NCBI RefSeq assembly: GCF_016864375.1
Contig: NZ_CP069354.1
Coordinates: 5,167,501 to 5,231,500 of the forward strand
Direction: 5' to 3'
Length of the DNA stretch: 64,000 nucleotides
Source: Microvirga sp. VF16
GTDB taxonomy: Bacteria; Pseudomonadota; Alphaproteobacteria; Rhizobiales; Beijerinckiaceae
Shown in pieces: positions 7,924-16,461 of the stretch; within the stretch, counting starts at the first letter, position 1; each line of letters begins with the position of its first letter. The notes under the pieces are model-generated. The model saw nothing but the letters and a program-made list of their open reading frames with translations. It made no database searches and was not told the origin of the DNA. The translations under genes were made by a program, and so were the position numbers.

Positions 7924-8985
7924 ATGAAGACCATGAAGGGTCCCGGCCTTTTCCTTGCTCAGTTCGCAGGCGACGAGGCTCCGTTCAACTCGCTCGACGC
8001 GATCTGCCGCTGGGCGGCCTCCCTCGGCTACAAGGGCGTGCAGATTCCCACCTGGGATGCCCGCCTCATCGATCTCAAGAAGGCTGCGGAGTCAGGCGAT
8101 TATTGCGACGAGATCGCCGGGATCGTGCGCTCGCACGGCATGGAGATCACGGAACTCGCCACACATCTTCAGGGCCAGCTCGTGGCCGTTCATCCGGCCT
8201 ATGACGAGGCTTTCGACGGGTTTGCGGCGCCTGAGGTTCGCAATAATCCGAAGGCGCGGCAGCAATGGGCGGTGAACCAGATGCTGATGGCAGCCAAAGC
8301 CTCGAAGCGTCTGGGGCTAAACGCCAGCGTCACCTTCTCCGGCGCGCTCGCCTGGCCCTTCATGTATCCCTGGCCGCAGCGTCCCGCCGGCCTCATCGAG
8401 ACCGCCTTCGAGGAATTGGGCCGCCGGTGGAAGCCGATCCTCGACGCGTACGAGGAAGCAGGCTGCGATGTCTGTTACGAGATCCATCCCGGCGAGGACA
8501 TCCACGACGGCGCCACCTTCGAGCGCTTCGTCGATGCGGTCGGTGGACATCGACGCGCCTGCATCAACTACGATCCGAGCCACTTCCTGCTGCAGCAGCT
8601 CGACTACGTCGCCTTCATCGATTTCTATCACGAGCGCATCAAGGCCTTCCACGCCAAGGATGCGGAGTTCAATCCGTCTGGCCGCATCGGCGTCTATGGC
8701 GGCTACGAGAGCTGGATCAATCGCGCCGGACGCTTCCGCTCGCTCGGCGACGGGCAGGTGGATTTCAACGCCATTTTCTCCAAGCTTGCGCAGTACGACT
8801 ACGATTCCTGGGCGGTGCTCGAATGGGAATGCGCATTGAAGCATCCGGAAGACGGAGCGCGCGAAGGCGCCGAGTTCATCAATGCGCATATCATCCGCGT
8901 CACGGAAAAGGCCTTCGACGATTTCGCATCTGGTGGAACGGACGAAGCAGCGAACCGCCGGATGCTCGGCATCGACGCCGCATAA
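7924..8985 (+). CDS. Sugar phosphate isomerase/epimerase family TIM-barrel protein
   Basis: A 353-residue member of the AP endonuclease 2/xylose isomerase-like fold. Candidate metal ligands are visible: Glu in CYEIHPGED, Asp and His in NYDPSHF, His in KAFHAKDAEF, and Glu in VLEWEC. Relatives interconvert keto and aldo sugars, or act as dehydratases in inositol catabolism (IolE, IolH). The ATG at 7924 has CGGGAG upstream; an earlier in-frame start at 7867 lies inside the hairpin region and lacks a ribosome site. The gene sits between the sugar transporter and a Gfo/Idh/MocA dehydrogenase, so I infer it processes the imported compound or its oxidised product. Confidence 0.87.
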   Translation: MKTMKGPGLFLAQFAGDEAPFNSLDAICRWAASLGYKGVQIPTWDARLIDLKKAAESGDYCDEIAGIVRSHGMEITELATHLQGQLVAVHPAYDEAFDGFAAPEVRNNPKARQQWAVNQMLMAAKASKRLGLNASVTFSGALAWPFMYPWPQRPAGLIETAFEELGRRWKPILDAYEEAGCDVCYEIHPGEDIHDGATFERFVDAVGGHRRACINYDPSHFLLQQLDYVAFIDFYHERIKAFHAKDAEFNPSGRIGVYGGYESWINRAGRFRSLGDGQVDFNAIFSKLAQYDYDSWAVLEWECALKHPEDGAREGAEFINAHIIRVTEKAFDDFASGGTDEAANRRMLGIDAA

Positions 8986-9003
8986 GCCTTGAGGGGGCAA
9001 CAC

Positions 9004-10179
9004 ATGACGATTGCAGGATCACCGGACCAGAAGCTGAACCGCCGCTTGCGCCTCGGCATGGTCGGCGGCGGACGCGGCGCGTTCATCGGCGCCGTGCACC
9101 GCATCGCCGCCCGTCTCGACGACCGCTGGGAATTGGTGGCGGGCGCCCTCTCGTCAGATCCGGAGCGAGCCAAGGCCTCCGGCGAGGATCTGCTCCTCAA
9201 GCAGGATCGCATCTACGGCGATTTCAACGAGATGGCCCGCCGCGAACGGCGGCTGAAGGACGGCATCGACGCGGTCGCCATCGTGACGCCGAACCACGCC
9301 CATGCGGCCGCCGCGCGCGCCTTCCTGAAGGCCGGTATCCACGTGATCTGCGACAAACCGCTGACGACCACCCGCCGCGAGGCGGATCAGCTTGCAAAGC
9401 TCGCCCGTGAATCCGGTCTGATCTTCGCAGTCACGCACAACTACACAGGATATCCGCTCGTGCGGCAAGCCCGCGCCATGGTGCAGGCGGGTGAGCTGGG
9501 AGCGATCCGCGTCGTGCAGGTGGAATATGCGCAGGACTGGCTCGCCACCCGCATGGAGGAGAGCGGCAGCAAGCAGGCGGAATGGCGCACGGACCCGGCC
9601 CGCTCGGGTCCTGCGGGTGCGGTCGGCGATATCGGCACCCATGCCTTCAACCTCGCCGAGTTCATCGCGGGCGACGAGGTCGCGTCCCTATCGGCGGAAC
9701 TGCACACCTTCGTGGAGGGCCGCAGGCTCGACGACAACGCCCATATGATGCTGCGCTTTGCGGCAGGCGCCAAAGGCATGCTCTGGTGCAGCCAAGTGGC
9801 GGCCGGCCTCGAGAATGGACTTCGCATCCGTGTCTATGGCGAGAAGGCGGGCCTCGAATGGCATCAGGAGAACCCGAACTACCTCACCTTCTCGCCTCTC
9901 GGTGAGCCGCCCCACACCATCCGCCGCAACGGCTATGGTGCCGATGAGGTCTCCCGCGCCGCCTCGCGCATCCCGGGCGGCCATCCGGAAGGTTATCTCG
10001 AAGGCTTCGCCCAGCTCTACACGGACGTGGCCGAGCAGATCACGGCGCGGATCGAGAACCGCAAGCCCAATCCCTTCTCGCTCCAGGTGCCGACGGTCGA
10101 GCACGGCGTGCGCGGCGTGCGCTTCATCGAGGCCGCCGTGCGGTCTTCGCAGCGCAAGGCGGCCTGGGTCGATCTCTAA
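9004..10179 (+). CDS. Gfo/Idh/MocA family NAD(P)-dependent oxidoreductase
   Basis: A 391-residue dehydrogenase with an N-terminal Rossmann fold (GMVGGGRGAFIGAVHR) and the family catalytic segment CDKPLTTTRREA, in which Lys is the conserved active-site residue. GDIGTHAFNLAEF supplies the conserved Asp and His. Family members oxidise myo-inositol, glucose, or other sugars and polyols at a ring hydroxyl. GAGGGGG precedes the chosen ATG. It is the last gene of the sugar operon, 18 bases after the isomerase gene, and a strong hairpin follows it. The pairing of a dehydrogenase with a TIM-barrel isomerase resembles inositol or 3-keto-sugar routes, but the substrate remains open. Confidence 0.9.
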   Translation: MTIAGSPDQKLNRRLRLGMVGGGRGAFIGAVHRIAARLDDRWELVAGALSSDPERAKASGEDLLLKQDRIYGDFNEMARRERRLKDGIDAVAIVTPNHAHAAAARAFLKAGIHVICDKPLTTTRREADQLAKLARESGLIFAVTHNYTGYPLVRQARAMVQAGELGAIRVVQVEYAQDWLATRMEESGSKQAEWRTDPARSGPAGAVGDIGTHAFNLAEFIAGDEVASLSAELHTFVEGRRLDDNAHMMLRFAAGAKGMLWCSQVAAGLENGLRIRVYGEKAGLEWHQENPNYLTFSPLGEPPHTIRRNGYGADEVSRAASRIPGGHPEGYLEGFAQLYTDVAEQITARIENRKPNPFSLQVPTVEHGVRGVRFIEAAVRSSQRKAAWVDL

Positions 10180-10187
10180 TCCGTTTG

Positions 10188-10220
10188 GCACTCGGGGCCG
10201 ACGCAGCCGGTCCCGAGTGC
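10188..10220 (+). terminator. Strong hairpin closing the sugar operon
   Basis: GCACTCGGGGCCG (10188-10200) pairs with CGGTCCCGAGTGC (10208-10220) with one G-T pair and a seven-base loop. No T-run follows, so Rho assistance or mRNA 3'-end protection is likely rather than strict intrinsic termination. Confidence 0.55.
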
Positions 10221-10294
10221 AACTCCCTTGAAATCGCCTCCGCAATCATGACGTATAGGGTGATCGCGCCCTAAGCGGACTAAACGATTTCAAG

Positions 10295-10705
10295 ATGGCT
10301 GCCACGCATCACCACCACGGCCTCGAGGACCTGAACGACACCCAGAAGCGGGTGCACCGGATTCTGTGCTCCGCCCAGAACCCGCTCTCGGCGTATGAGG
10401 TTCTCGACAAGATGCGGGCCAAGGGCGCCGTCACGCCACCGACCGTCTACCGATCCCTGGACAAGCTGATCGAGAAGGGCCTCGCCCACCGGCTCGAGAG
10501 CCTCAATGCCTATGTGGCCTGCAAGCATCCCCATCACGAGCACGACATGGCGGCCTTCGCCATCTGCGAGAGCTGCGGACTGGTCAAGGAGTTCACGGAC
10601 CCGCATATCAGCGAGCGCCTCGCCCATTGGGGCGACGACCATGCCTTCTGCACCAAGAAGGTAACGGTCGAGATTCGGGGCTTGTGCGAATCTTGCGCGA
10701 AATAA
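10295..10705 (+). CDS. Fur-family transcriptional regulator, probably zinc-responsive (Zur-like)
   Basis: A 136-residue metal-dependent repressor. The winged helix ends in PPTVYRSLDKLIEKGLAHRLE. A His-rich segment HPHHEHDMAAFAICESC and two CESC pairs (the second at the extreme C-terminus) give the structural zinc site of the family. The short length and the position of the Cys pairs are closer to Zur than to Fur or Irr, and there is no haem-regulatory motif. An unusual HHHH stretch follows the start. No strong ribosome site is visible. I see no zinc-uptake genes adjacent, so the target is not known from context. Confidence 0.82.
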   Translation: MAATHHHHGLEDLNDTQKRVHRILCSAQNPLSAYEVLDKMRAKGAVTPPTVYRSLDKLIEKGLAHRLESLNAYVACKHPHHEHDMAAFAICESCGLVKEFTDPHISERLAHWGDDHAFCTKKVTVEIRGLCESCAK

Positions 10706-10733
10706 GCTTAAGCGTAGGAACATCAGCTTATTT
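10700..10733 (+). terminator. AT-rich inverted repeat overlapping the stop of the Zur-like gene
   Basis: AAATAAGCT (10700-10708) and AGCTTATTT (10725-10733) are perfect complements separated by 16 bases. The stem overlaps the stop codon, and its second arm ends in TTTT. It could terminate transcription weakly or serve as a regulatory site. Confidence 0.4.
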
Positions 10734-10844
10734 TATACGTTACTACATACCAATGCATCGCAAACACCGCCTTTTCTGTGTCTGAACGCCAACTTCCTTT
10801 GCGGAATATGCACAGCTGCAAGCGCTTTTCGCAACGATAGCACA

Positions 10845-10882
10845 TTGTCAGCTTCGCATTTTACCTATATGAATATATAGGT
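10845..10882 (+). promoter_or_regulatory. Promoter with overlapping operator for the second Fur-family gene
   Basis: TTGTCA (10845-10850) and TATGAA (10868-10873) are 17 bases apart. An inverted repeat ACCTATAT-GAAT-ATATAGGT (10863-10882) covers the -10 box, with 8-bp perfect arms. A regulator bound there would block polymerase, so autoregulation by a Fur-family protein is a reasonable inference. The rest of 10706-10906 is AT-rich and carries no gene. Confidence 0.55.
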
Positions 10883-10906
10883 TCCGTAATAACAGGAGTG
10901 TGGCTC

Positions 10907-11359
10907 ATGAGCACCAAGGCCCTCAGGAAAGAAGAAGAGGACAACCTCCTTCGTCGTGCAGACGATCTGTGCCGCCAGAACAATCTCAGGCTCACGCCGA
11001 TTCGCGAGCGCGTTTATCGCGAGCTGGTCCAGAGCGGCGGTCCGGTCGGGGCTTATGATCTGGTCGACCGTCTCAGCAGCGAAAAGAAGCGCCTTGCCCC
11101 GGTCACGATCTATCGCGCTCTCGACTTCCTGCGCGACGCCGGTCTCGTCCATCGTCTGGCAACCCAGAACTCCTACGTCATCTCCCACGGCCAGCCGGAC
11201 GTGAACGCGATGAAGATCATGTTCGTCGATTCCAAGACGGGCGAGACCATCGAGGTTCATTCGACCGAGGTTGCAGAGGCTGTGAAGAAGGCCGCCGAAC
11301 AGGCCGGCTTCAAGTCCGTCTCTCCCTTCATGGAAGTCGAAGGCGAGATTGCCCAGTAA
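10907..11359 (+). CDS. Fur-family regulator lacking the usual metal-site cysteines
   Basis: A 150-residue protein with a clear Fur winged helix: NLRLTPIRERVYRELV, then LAPVTIYRALDFLRDAGLVHRL. After the DNA-binding half the usual HHxHxxC and CxxC metal segments are missing. The chain instead reads SHGQPDVNAMKIMFVDSKTG and a helical tail, with only one cysteine, in the N-terminal domain. AGGAG lies eight bases before the ATG at 10907; an in-frame GTG at 10898 is less likely. It may respond to something other than a metal, or pair with the Zur-like protein upstream. A palindrome overlaps its promoter and two terminators follow it. Confidence 0.83.
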   Translation: MSTKALRKEEEDNLLRRADDLCRQNNLRLTPIRERVYRELVQSGGPVGAYDLVDRLSSEKKRLAPVTIYRALDFLRDAGLVHRLATQNSYVISHGQPDVNAMKIMFVDSKTGETIEVHSTEVAEAVKKAAEQAGFKSVSPFMEVEGEIAQ

Positions 11360-11370
11360 TTTCCAAGAGC

Positions 11371-11403
11371 AAAAGGCAGGATCCGAAACCGACTCTGCCT
11401 TTT
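11371..11403 (+). terminator. First terminator after the Fur-family gene
   Basis: AAAAGGCAG (11371-11379) pairs with CTGCCTTTT (11395-11403) over a 15-base loop, giving an A-tract/T-tract stem typical of an intrinsic terminator. It lies 12 bases after the stop codon. Confidence 0.7.
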
Positions 11404-11418
11404 CGAGACCTGAAACTT

Positions 11419-11450
11419 AAAAGGCCGGGCATTGCCCGGCCTTTTCTTTT
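11419..11450. terminator. Bidirectional intrinsic terminator
   Basis: GGCCGGGC (11423-11430) and GCCCGGCC (11434-11441) form a perfect 8-bp stem around ATT, flanked by AAAA on the left and TTTTCTTTT on the right. It can end the Fur-family transcript and the oppositely oriented RND efflux transcript. Confidence 0.88.
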
Positions 11451-11457
11451 GCTTGGC

Positions 11458-11504
11458 GCATCGGATGGATCCCAAAAGTGGGAGCCACTTTTCACGTCCG
11501 ATGC
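11458..11504. repeat. Dispersed palindromic repeat, copy 1
   Basis: GCATCGGA (11458-11465) pairs with TCCGATGC (11497-11504), and AAAAGTGG (11474-11481) pairs with CCACTTTT (11485-11492). The core GGATCCCAAAAGTGGG recurs almost unchanged at 31331-31374. It ends two bases from the RND permease stop codon. This is the usual position of REP/RIP-type intergenic palindromes of Rhizobiales. Confidence 0.7.
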
Positions 11505-11505
11505 T

Positions 11506-14500
11506 TTATTCCGCCGCCAGGGCCTGGCGATGGGGATGTTTTTCTTCCATCCGGCCGGCCCGTACCGTCTCCTTCGAGATAAAGGTGTAGAACATCGGAA
11601 CCACGAAGAGGGTGAAGATCGTGCCGATCGACATGCCCGCCGCGATCACGAGGCCCATGGAGAAGCGCGCTGCCGCACCTGCACCGCTGGCATAGAGCAG
11701 CGGCGCGACGCCGAGCACCATGGCGGCCGTGGTCATGAGGATCGGACGAAGGCGCACGCGAGCCGCCTCCTCGATGGCTTCACGCTTGCTGACGCCATGC
11801 TTTTCCTTCTGCTCGTTGGCGAACTCCACCATCAGGATGCCGTGCTTGGTGATCAGTCCCACGAGGGTGATCAAGCCGACCTGCGTGTAGATGTTCAGCG
11901 TCGCGAGCCCAAGATTCAGGAAGATCATGGCGCCGAACATGGAGAGCGGCACCGACATCATGATGATGAACGGATCGCGGAAGCTCTCGAACTGCGCCGC
12001 CAAGACCAGATAGATCACGATGACTGCAAGGCCGAAGGCGAGGAAGATCGAACTTCCCTCCTGGATCTCCAGGCGCGACTGACCGGCATAATCCTCGTAG
12101 AAGCCCTGCGGCATGACCTCCTGCGCAATGGAACGCAGGGTCGCCAAGCCCTCCGAGGTGGTCACGCCGGGCAGCGGCAGCGCCGAGACGGTCGCCGAGT
12201 TGAGCTGATTGAACTGCTCGATGGCGGCAGGCGCCGCATCCGTCTTGATGCTCACAAGCGCGGAGAGCGGAACCATGGACCCATCGGATGCCCGCACGTA
12301 GTACTCGGCCAGACGCTCTGGATTCAGACGATCCTCCTGCCGGACCTGGCTGACCACGTCATAGCTCCGGCTGTCACGGTCGAACTTAGAGATCGGCGCA
12401 CCGCCGACGAGAGCGCCGAGCGTGGTACCGATCTCGGAGACCGGCACGCCGAGGGCGGCGGCGCGGTCGCGATCCACTGTGATGCGAGCGCGAGGCGTCT
12501 CGTAGGAGATGGAGTTCTGAACCACGATGAACTTGCCGGACTTCATCGCGCGCAGGCGAATCTGCTCGGCGACTTCATAGGCCTGGGACGAGTCGCCGAT
12601 GGTGCGCAGCACATATTGGATCGGCAGACCGTCACCGCCGCCGGGCAGAGAAGGAGGCGCAAAGGCGAAGGCCTGCACGCCGGCATTCTGGTCCAGGAGG
12701 CTCTGGATCTCCTGCTTGGTCTGCTCACCTTTCTTCTCGCGCTCGCTCCACTCCTTCAGCTTGAAACCGAAGAAGCCGCCGCCGCCGCCATCGATGCCGA
12801 CGATCAGGAAGCTGTCGTCGATCTCAGGGATCTTCTCGCCTGCGTTGGTGAACTGCTTGGAGAAGGCCTGCGTGTAATCGGCGGTCGCGTATTTCGGCAC
12901 GTTGACGATGCCGAGATAGGCGCCCTGATCCTCTTCCGGCGCAAGCTCGGAGGAGGTCTTGGTGAACAGGAAGGCCGTGGTGCCGAGCAGGACGGCGACG
13001 ATGACGAGGGTCACGCCGCGGTAATCGAGCGAACCTTTCAGGCGCCTTGCGTACCAGTTCTCGAGCCGCGTGAATGTACGGTCGACGAAGGCGGCGAACC
13101 GCCCTTGGCCACCATGTGACTTCAGCAGCTTCGATGACATCATCGGCGAGAGCGTCACGGCAACGATACCGGAGATGATCACCGCGCCCGCAAGGGTGAA
13201 GGCGAATTCGCGGAACAGCGAACCCGTCAAGCCTTGCGTGAAGCCGATCGGTGCGTACACGGCCGCCAGCGTGATCGTCATGGACACGATCGGGACGAAG
13301 ATCTCCTTCATGCCGACGATGGCGGCATCGACGGGCTTCAGGCCTTCTTCGATGTGACGATGGATGTTCTCCAACACCACGATGGCGTCGTCGACCACGA
13401 GACCGATGGCGAGCACCATTGCCAGCAGGGTCAGGAGGTTGATCGAATAGCCCAGTGCATAGAGGAAGAAGCACACGCCAATGAGCGAGAGCGGGATCGT
13501 CACGATGGGGATCAGCACCGAGCGGAAGGACCCCAGGAAGAGCAGGATCACCACCACGACGATGAGCGCCGCTTCACCGATGGTCTTGAACACCTCCTCG
13601 ATGGAGGCCGAGATGAAGTTCGACGCATCGTAGACGATCTCGGTACTCATGCCTTTCGGCAGGGTCGGGCGGATCGAGTCGATCGCCTTCGTGACTTCGG
13701 CGGCAACGGTCAGCGGGTTGGCCGACGGCGTCGGCGTGATACCGATGAAGGTGCCCTGGCTGCCGTTGAAGCTGACGATGGTGTCGGTGCTCTCGGGGCC
13801 AAGCTCCACATCCGCCACGTCGCGCAGGCGCACGACCTGATCGCCATCCGAGCGGATCGGCAGCATGCTGAATGTCTCAGGCGTCTGCAGCGTGGTCTGC
13901 ATGTCGAGCCTGTAGGCGACATATTCGCTCTGCGTCTTGCCGGGTGCCGCGAGGAAGTTGTTGGCGTTGATCGCCTGGACCACATCGCCGGCCGTGACGG
14001 CACGCGCGGCCAGGCGCACGGGGTCGAGCCATACGCGCATGGAGAAGTCGCGCCCGCCGAGGATTTCGGCATTGCCGACGCCCTCGAGCGTTGCGAAGCG
14101 CGGCTGCACCACGCGGGTCAGGAATTCGGAGACCTGCTCCGGATTCATCTCCGTGCTGCCGAAGGTGATGTACATGAGGGCGAAGCTCTGGCCCGTGCCC
14201 TTCATGATCACCGGATCTTCGGCCTCGGAAGGAAGCTGCGCGCGGACCTGCTGCACCTTCGCGGTGACTTCGGTCAGTGCCGCGTTCGGATCGGTGTTCA
14301 GGCGCATGCGCACGGACACCGTGCTGATGCCGAGGCGGCTCTGCGTCGTCACGTAGTCCACGCCTTCCGCACTCGAGACGGACTTGGCGATGGGCGTGCT
14401 GATGAAGCCCTGGATCAGATCGGCGCTGGCACCCGTATAGGTCGTCGTGATCGTGATCGTGGTTTCCTCGACCTCAGGATACTGACGCACCTGCAGGTTC

Positions 14501-14589
14501 ATCAGACCCTGCGCACCAAGCAGCAGGATCAGGAGGCTCACCACCATCGACAGGACAGGGCGGCGGATGAAAAGTTCAGTGAAACTCAT
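11506..14589 (-). CDS. RND-family multidrug efflux permease (HAE1, AcrB/MexB type)
   Basis: A 1027-residue inner-membrane proton/drug antiporter that forms a trimer and expels drugs or other amphiphiles through the periplasm. It opens with SFTELFIRRPVLSMVVSLLI, the family N-terminus, and has the usual twelve-helix pattern with two large periplasmic loops. The proton-relay Asp pair is in GLVVDDAIVVLENI (about residue 400). LYGDY-like and Gly-rich sections occur in the second loop (GGGGGFFGFKLKEW). It is nine bases downstream of the adaptor gene in the same operon. No outer-membrane channel gene is present, so a TolC-type protein from elsewhere is expected. The divergent TetR gene and its operator indicate drug-inducible control. 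Confidence 0.93.
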   Translation of the reverse strand: MSFTELFIRRPVLSMVVSLLILLLGAQGLMNLQVRQYPEVEETTITITTTYTGASADLIQGFISTPIAKSVSSAEGVDYVTTQSRLGISTVSVRMRLNTDPNAALTEVTAKVQQVRAQLPSEAEDPVIMKGTGQSFALMYITFGSTEMNPEQVSEFLTRVVQPRFATLEGVGNAEILGGRDFSMRVWLDPVRLAARAVTAGDVVQAINANNFLAAPGKTQSEYVAYRLDMQTTLQTPETFSMLPIRSDGDQVVRLRDVADVELGPESTDTIVSFNGSQGTFIGITPTPSANPLTVAAEVTKAIDSIRPTLPKGMSTEIVYDASNFISASIEEVFKTIGEAALIVVVVILLFLGSFRSVLIPIVTIPLSLIGVCFFLYALGYSINLLTLLAMVLAIGLVVDDAIVVLENIHRHIEEGLKPVDAAIVGMKEIFVPIVSMTITLAAVYAPIGFTQGLTGSLFREFAFTLAGAVIISGIVAVTLSPMMSSKLLKSHGGQGRFAAFVDRTFTRLENWYARRLKGSLDYRGVTLVIVAVLLGTTAFLFTKTSSELAPEEDQGAYLGIVNVPKYATADYTQAFSKQFTNAGEKIPEIDDSFLIVGIDGGGGGFFGFKLKEWSEREKKGEQTKQEIQSLLDQNAGVQAFAFAPPSLPGGGDGLPIQYVLRTIGDSSQAYEVAEQIRLRAMKSGKFIVVQNSISYETPRARITVDRDRAAALGVPVSEIGTTLGALVGGAPISKFDRDSRSYDVVSQVRQEDRLNPERLAEYYVRASDGSMVPLSALVSIKTDAAPAAIEQFNQLNSATVSALPLPGVTTSEGLATLRSIAQEVMPQGFYEDYAGQSRLEIQEGSSIFLAFGLAVIVIYLVLAAQFESFRDPFIIMMSVPLSMFGAMIFLNLGLATLNIYTQVGLITLVGLITKHGILMVEFANEQKEKHGVSKREAIEEAARVRLRPILMTTAAMVLGVAPLLYASGAGAAARFSMGLVIAAGMSIGTIFTLFVVPMFYTFISKETVRAGRMEEKHPHRQALAAE

Positions 14590-14598
14590 GGCTTATGC

Positions 14599-15732
14599 CT
14601 ATTGCCCGCTCGCGAGCTTCGACGCGTCGAGCTTCGTCACATCAATGGTGTTGTCGATCTTGACGGTCGCACCCGACTGCAGCTTGTTCTGCCCGGAGGC
14701 GACCACCTGCTGACCTGGGGTCAGGCCGGAGACGATCTCGAGAGCGCCACCGCGACGACGACCGGTCTTCACGAAGACCTGCTTGGCAATCTGGACCGCA
14801 TTGCCATCCCGCTGCTCCTCGTCGATCGTGTAGACGTAATCGCCGTAGAGGCTGGCGATGACGGCCGTCTGCGGCACGGTCATGACATTGGGCTGCTCCG
14901 GCAGGATCGCTTCCACGTGGAGGAATTGGCCTGGGAGAATGGCTCCGTCCTTGTTGTCCTCGACGATCGCCTGGACCGAGACGAGACGCGTCTTCGGGTC
15001 GACGCGCGGATCCTTACCGGTGACGCGCCCCTTGAAGGGAAGGTTGCCCTCGGTGGTCCCGATATGCACCTCCTGGCCGAGCTTGATTTCGCTCGCGCGC
15101 TGTTCCGGGACCGTGAAATCGACCTTCATCGATGACAGGTCCTGGAAGCTCGCAATGACGGTCCCGGGCTGCAGGTACTGCCCGACATCGATCCGCGGAA
15201 TGCCGATCACGCCCGAGAAGGGAGCCTTTAAGGCCTTCTGCTCGATTGTCGCCTGCAGGCGTGCGAGGCGCGAGCGAGCGGCCGCAAGCAGGGCGCTGGC
15301 CTGATCGAGATTGGCTTCGGTGCCGTAACCACGGGTCGACAGGGTCTTGGCGCGCTCGAAGCTGCTCTCGGCCGTCTTCACGTTGGCCTGTACGTCCTGG
15401 ATGTCAGAGCGCTCGACGGAATCGTCGAGCTGGACGAGGACTTCGCCCTGGCGGACCTCTTGGTTCGCCTTGAACTTGATCTCGCTGACGATGCCCGCTG
15501 TCTCGAAAGCCAGCTCGACGCCGTTGGCGGCCTTGGCCGTACCAATGGCGCTGATGCTCGGCGTCCAGGTCTTCGCCTCAACCTTGGCAGCCGAAATCGT
15601 CTGCGGCGGCTGCTGCATATTGGCGAAGAACTGGGTGATCATCTTGTCACGGAAAAAGTTGAACCAGACCAATCCGGCGCAAAGTCCGATTGCAAGAATG
15701 AAGACAAGAGCGACTACGATGCGCCGTTTCAT
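14599..15732 (-). CDS. RND efflux periplasmic adaptor (membrane fusion protein, HlyD/AcrA family)
   Basis: A 377-residue periplasmic adaptor that joins the RND permease to an outer-membrane channel. A single N-terminal hydrophobic segment (VVALVFILAIGLCAGLVWF) anchors it, and no lipobox is present. The barrel-sandwich lipoyl halves are VSEIKFKANQEVRQGEVLVQLDD and KAPFSGVIGIPRIDVGQYLQPG. Between them lies a helical hairpin (ANVKTAESSFERAKTL through ARSRLARLQATIEQ). A beta-barrel and a C-terminal proximal domain follow. It is the first gene of the efflux operon and is divergent from tetR across a 143-base gap. Confidence 0.92.
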   Translation of the reverse strand: MKRRIVVALVFILAIGLCAGLVWFNFFRDKMITQFFANMQQPPQTISAAKVEAKTWTPSISAIGTAKAANGVELAFETAGIVSEIKFKANQEVRQGEVLVQLDDSVERSDIQDVQANVKTAESSFERAKTLSTRGYGTEANLDQASALLAAARSRLARLQATIEQKALKAPFSGVIGIPRIDVGQYLQPGTVIASFQDLSSMKVDFTVPEQRASEIKLGQEVHIGTTEGNLPFKGRVTGKDPRVDPKTRLVSVQAIVEDNKDGAILPGQFLHVEAILPEQPNVMTVPQTAVIASLYGDYVYTIDEEQRDGNAVQIAKQVFVKTGRRRGGALEIVSGLTPGQQVVASGQNKLQSGATVKIDNTIDVTKLDASKLASGQ

Positions 15733-15842
15733 AGGCTATTTCCGAGAGTTAGCGCTCATTCCGTGAGCGCTGTACGACTATGGTGGGTGCGGCAATAGCG
15801 TAACTTTACCTTGACGCCAAGGCCATGAGAGAGAATTTATAT

Positions 15843-15856
15843 ACCGTCTGGACGGT
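15843..15856. promoter_or_regulatory. TetR operator between efflux operon and its regulator
   Basis: ACCGTC-TG-GACGGT is a perfect 6-bp inverted repeat with a two-base spacer, within the longer near-palindrome TATACCGTCTGGACGGTTTA. This matches the ACCG-N-CGGT form of operators used by many TetR-family efflux regulators. It lies 20 bases before the tetR start and about 110 bases from the adaptor gene, so the repressor could control itself and the pump. Confidence 0.75.
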
Positions 15857-15875
15857 TTAGTTGCAAGAGAGGTCA

Positions 15876-16448
15876 ATGCTGTTCCCCTGTACCAGAGGCC
15901 GCAAGAGTTCCCGAGAAAAAATTCTTGATGCGGCAGCAGAACTCGTCGGCGAGATCGGCGCCGGACGACTGACTCTAGAGGCCGTGGCCGATAAAGCCGG
16001 GCTCAGCAAGGGTGGACTTCTCTATAATTTCCCGACCAAGGACGCGCTGCTTCAGGCCATGATTCGGCGCATGATCGACCAAGTTGCCTCCGAAAAGGAG
16101 GCCTTACGGGACAAGGCCGGCCCAGGGCCTAACCTCGAGGCTCGGGTCGTGACCAAGACCCTGCTCAATTTCTGTTGCGGCGGGAAAATGCAGGACCTAG
16201 CCACTGGGATGATGGTGGCCACCGCCGAGAATCCCGGCCTTCTCGATCCTGTCCGCCAGGTGATCAACACCACTCTGGAGCAGCTGAAGGCAACCTCGGA
16301 TGATTTGGATGCCGCCCTTCTGGGATGGCTTGCCACGGAAGGGCTGAGCAGCCTCGAGATGCACAAACTCAGCCCATTCTCGGACGAGGACCGTGAGCGG
16401 ATCGTGAGGGCGATCGAGCGCCTCGTCAGCAAGGGCATTGCCGAGTAG
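15876..16448 (+). CDS. TetR-family transcriptional regulator of the RND pump
   Basis: A 190-residue repressor. The helix-turn-helix is LTLEAVADKAGLSKGGLLYNFPTKDALL, the canonical TetR signature with the GxLYxxFxxKxxL ending. The ligand domain has a helical pattern with LNFCCGGKMQDLATGMMVA and resembles the TetR_C extension seen in fatty-acid or drug sensors. GAGAGG stands just upstream of the ATG at 15876; an in-frame TTG at 15861 overlaps that ribosome site. It is divergent from the efflux operon and a matching operator sits between them. The ligand is unknown. Confidence 0.88.
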   Translation: MLFPCTRGRKSSREKILDAAAELVGEIGAGRLTLEAVADKAGLSKGGLLYNFPTKDALLQAMIRRMIDQVASEKEALRDKAGPGPNLEARVVTKTLLNFCCGGKMQDLATGMMVATAENPGLLDPVRQVINTTLEQLKATSDDLDAALLGWLATEGLSSLEMHKLSPFSDEDRERIVRAIERLVSKGIAE

Positions 16449-16461
16449 TCCCCTCGCGGCC

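Noticed and set aside
11449..15135. Long + strand open frames opposite the RND pump genes (about 556 and 633 codons)
   Set aside because: They are rich in Arg, His, Asp and Gly, show no family motif, and lie antisense to well-recognised permease and adaptor genes. High GC leaves such frames open by chance.
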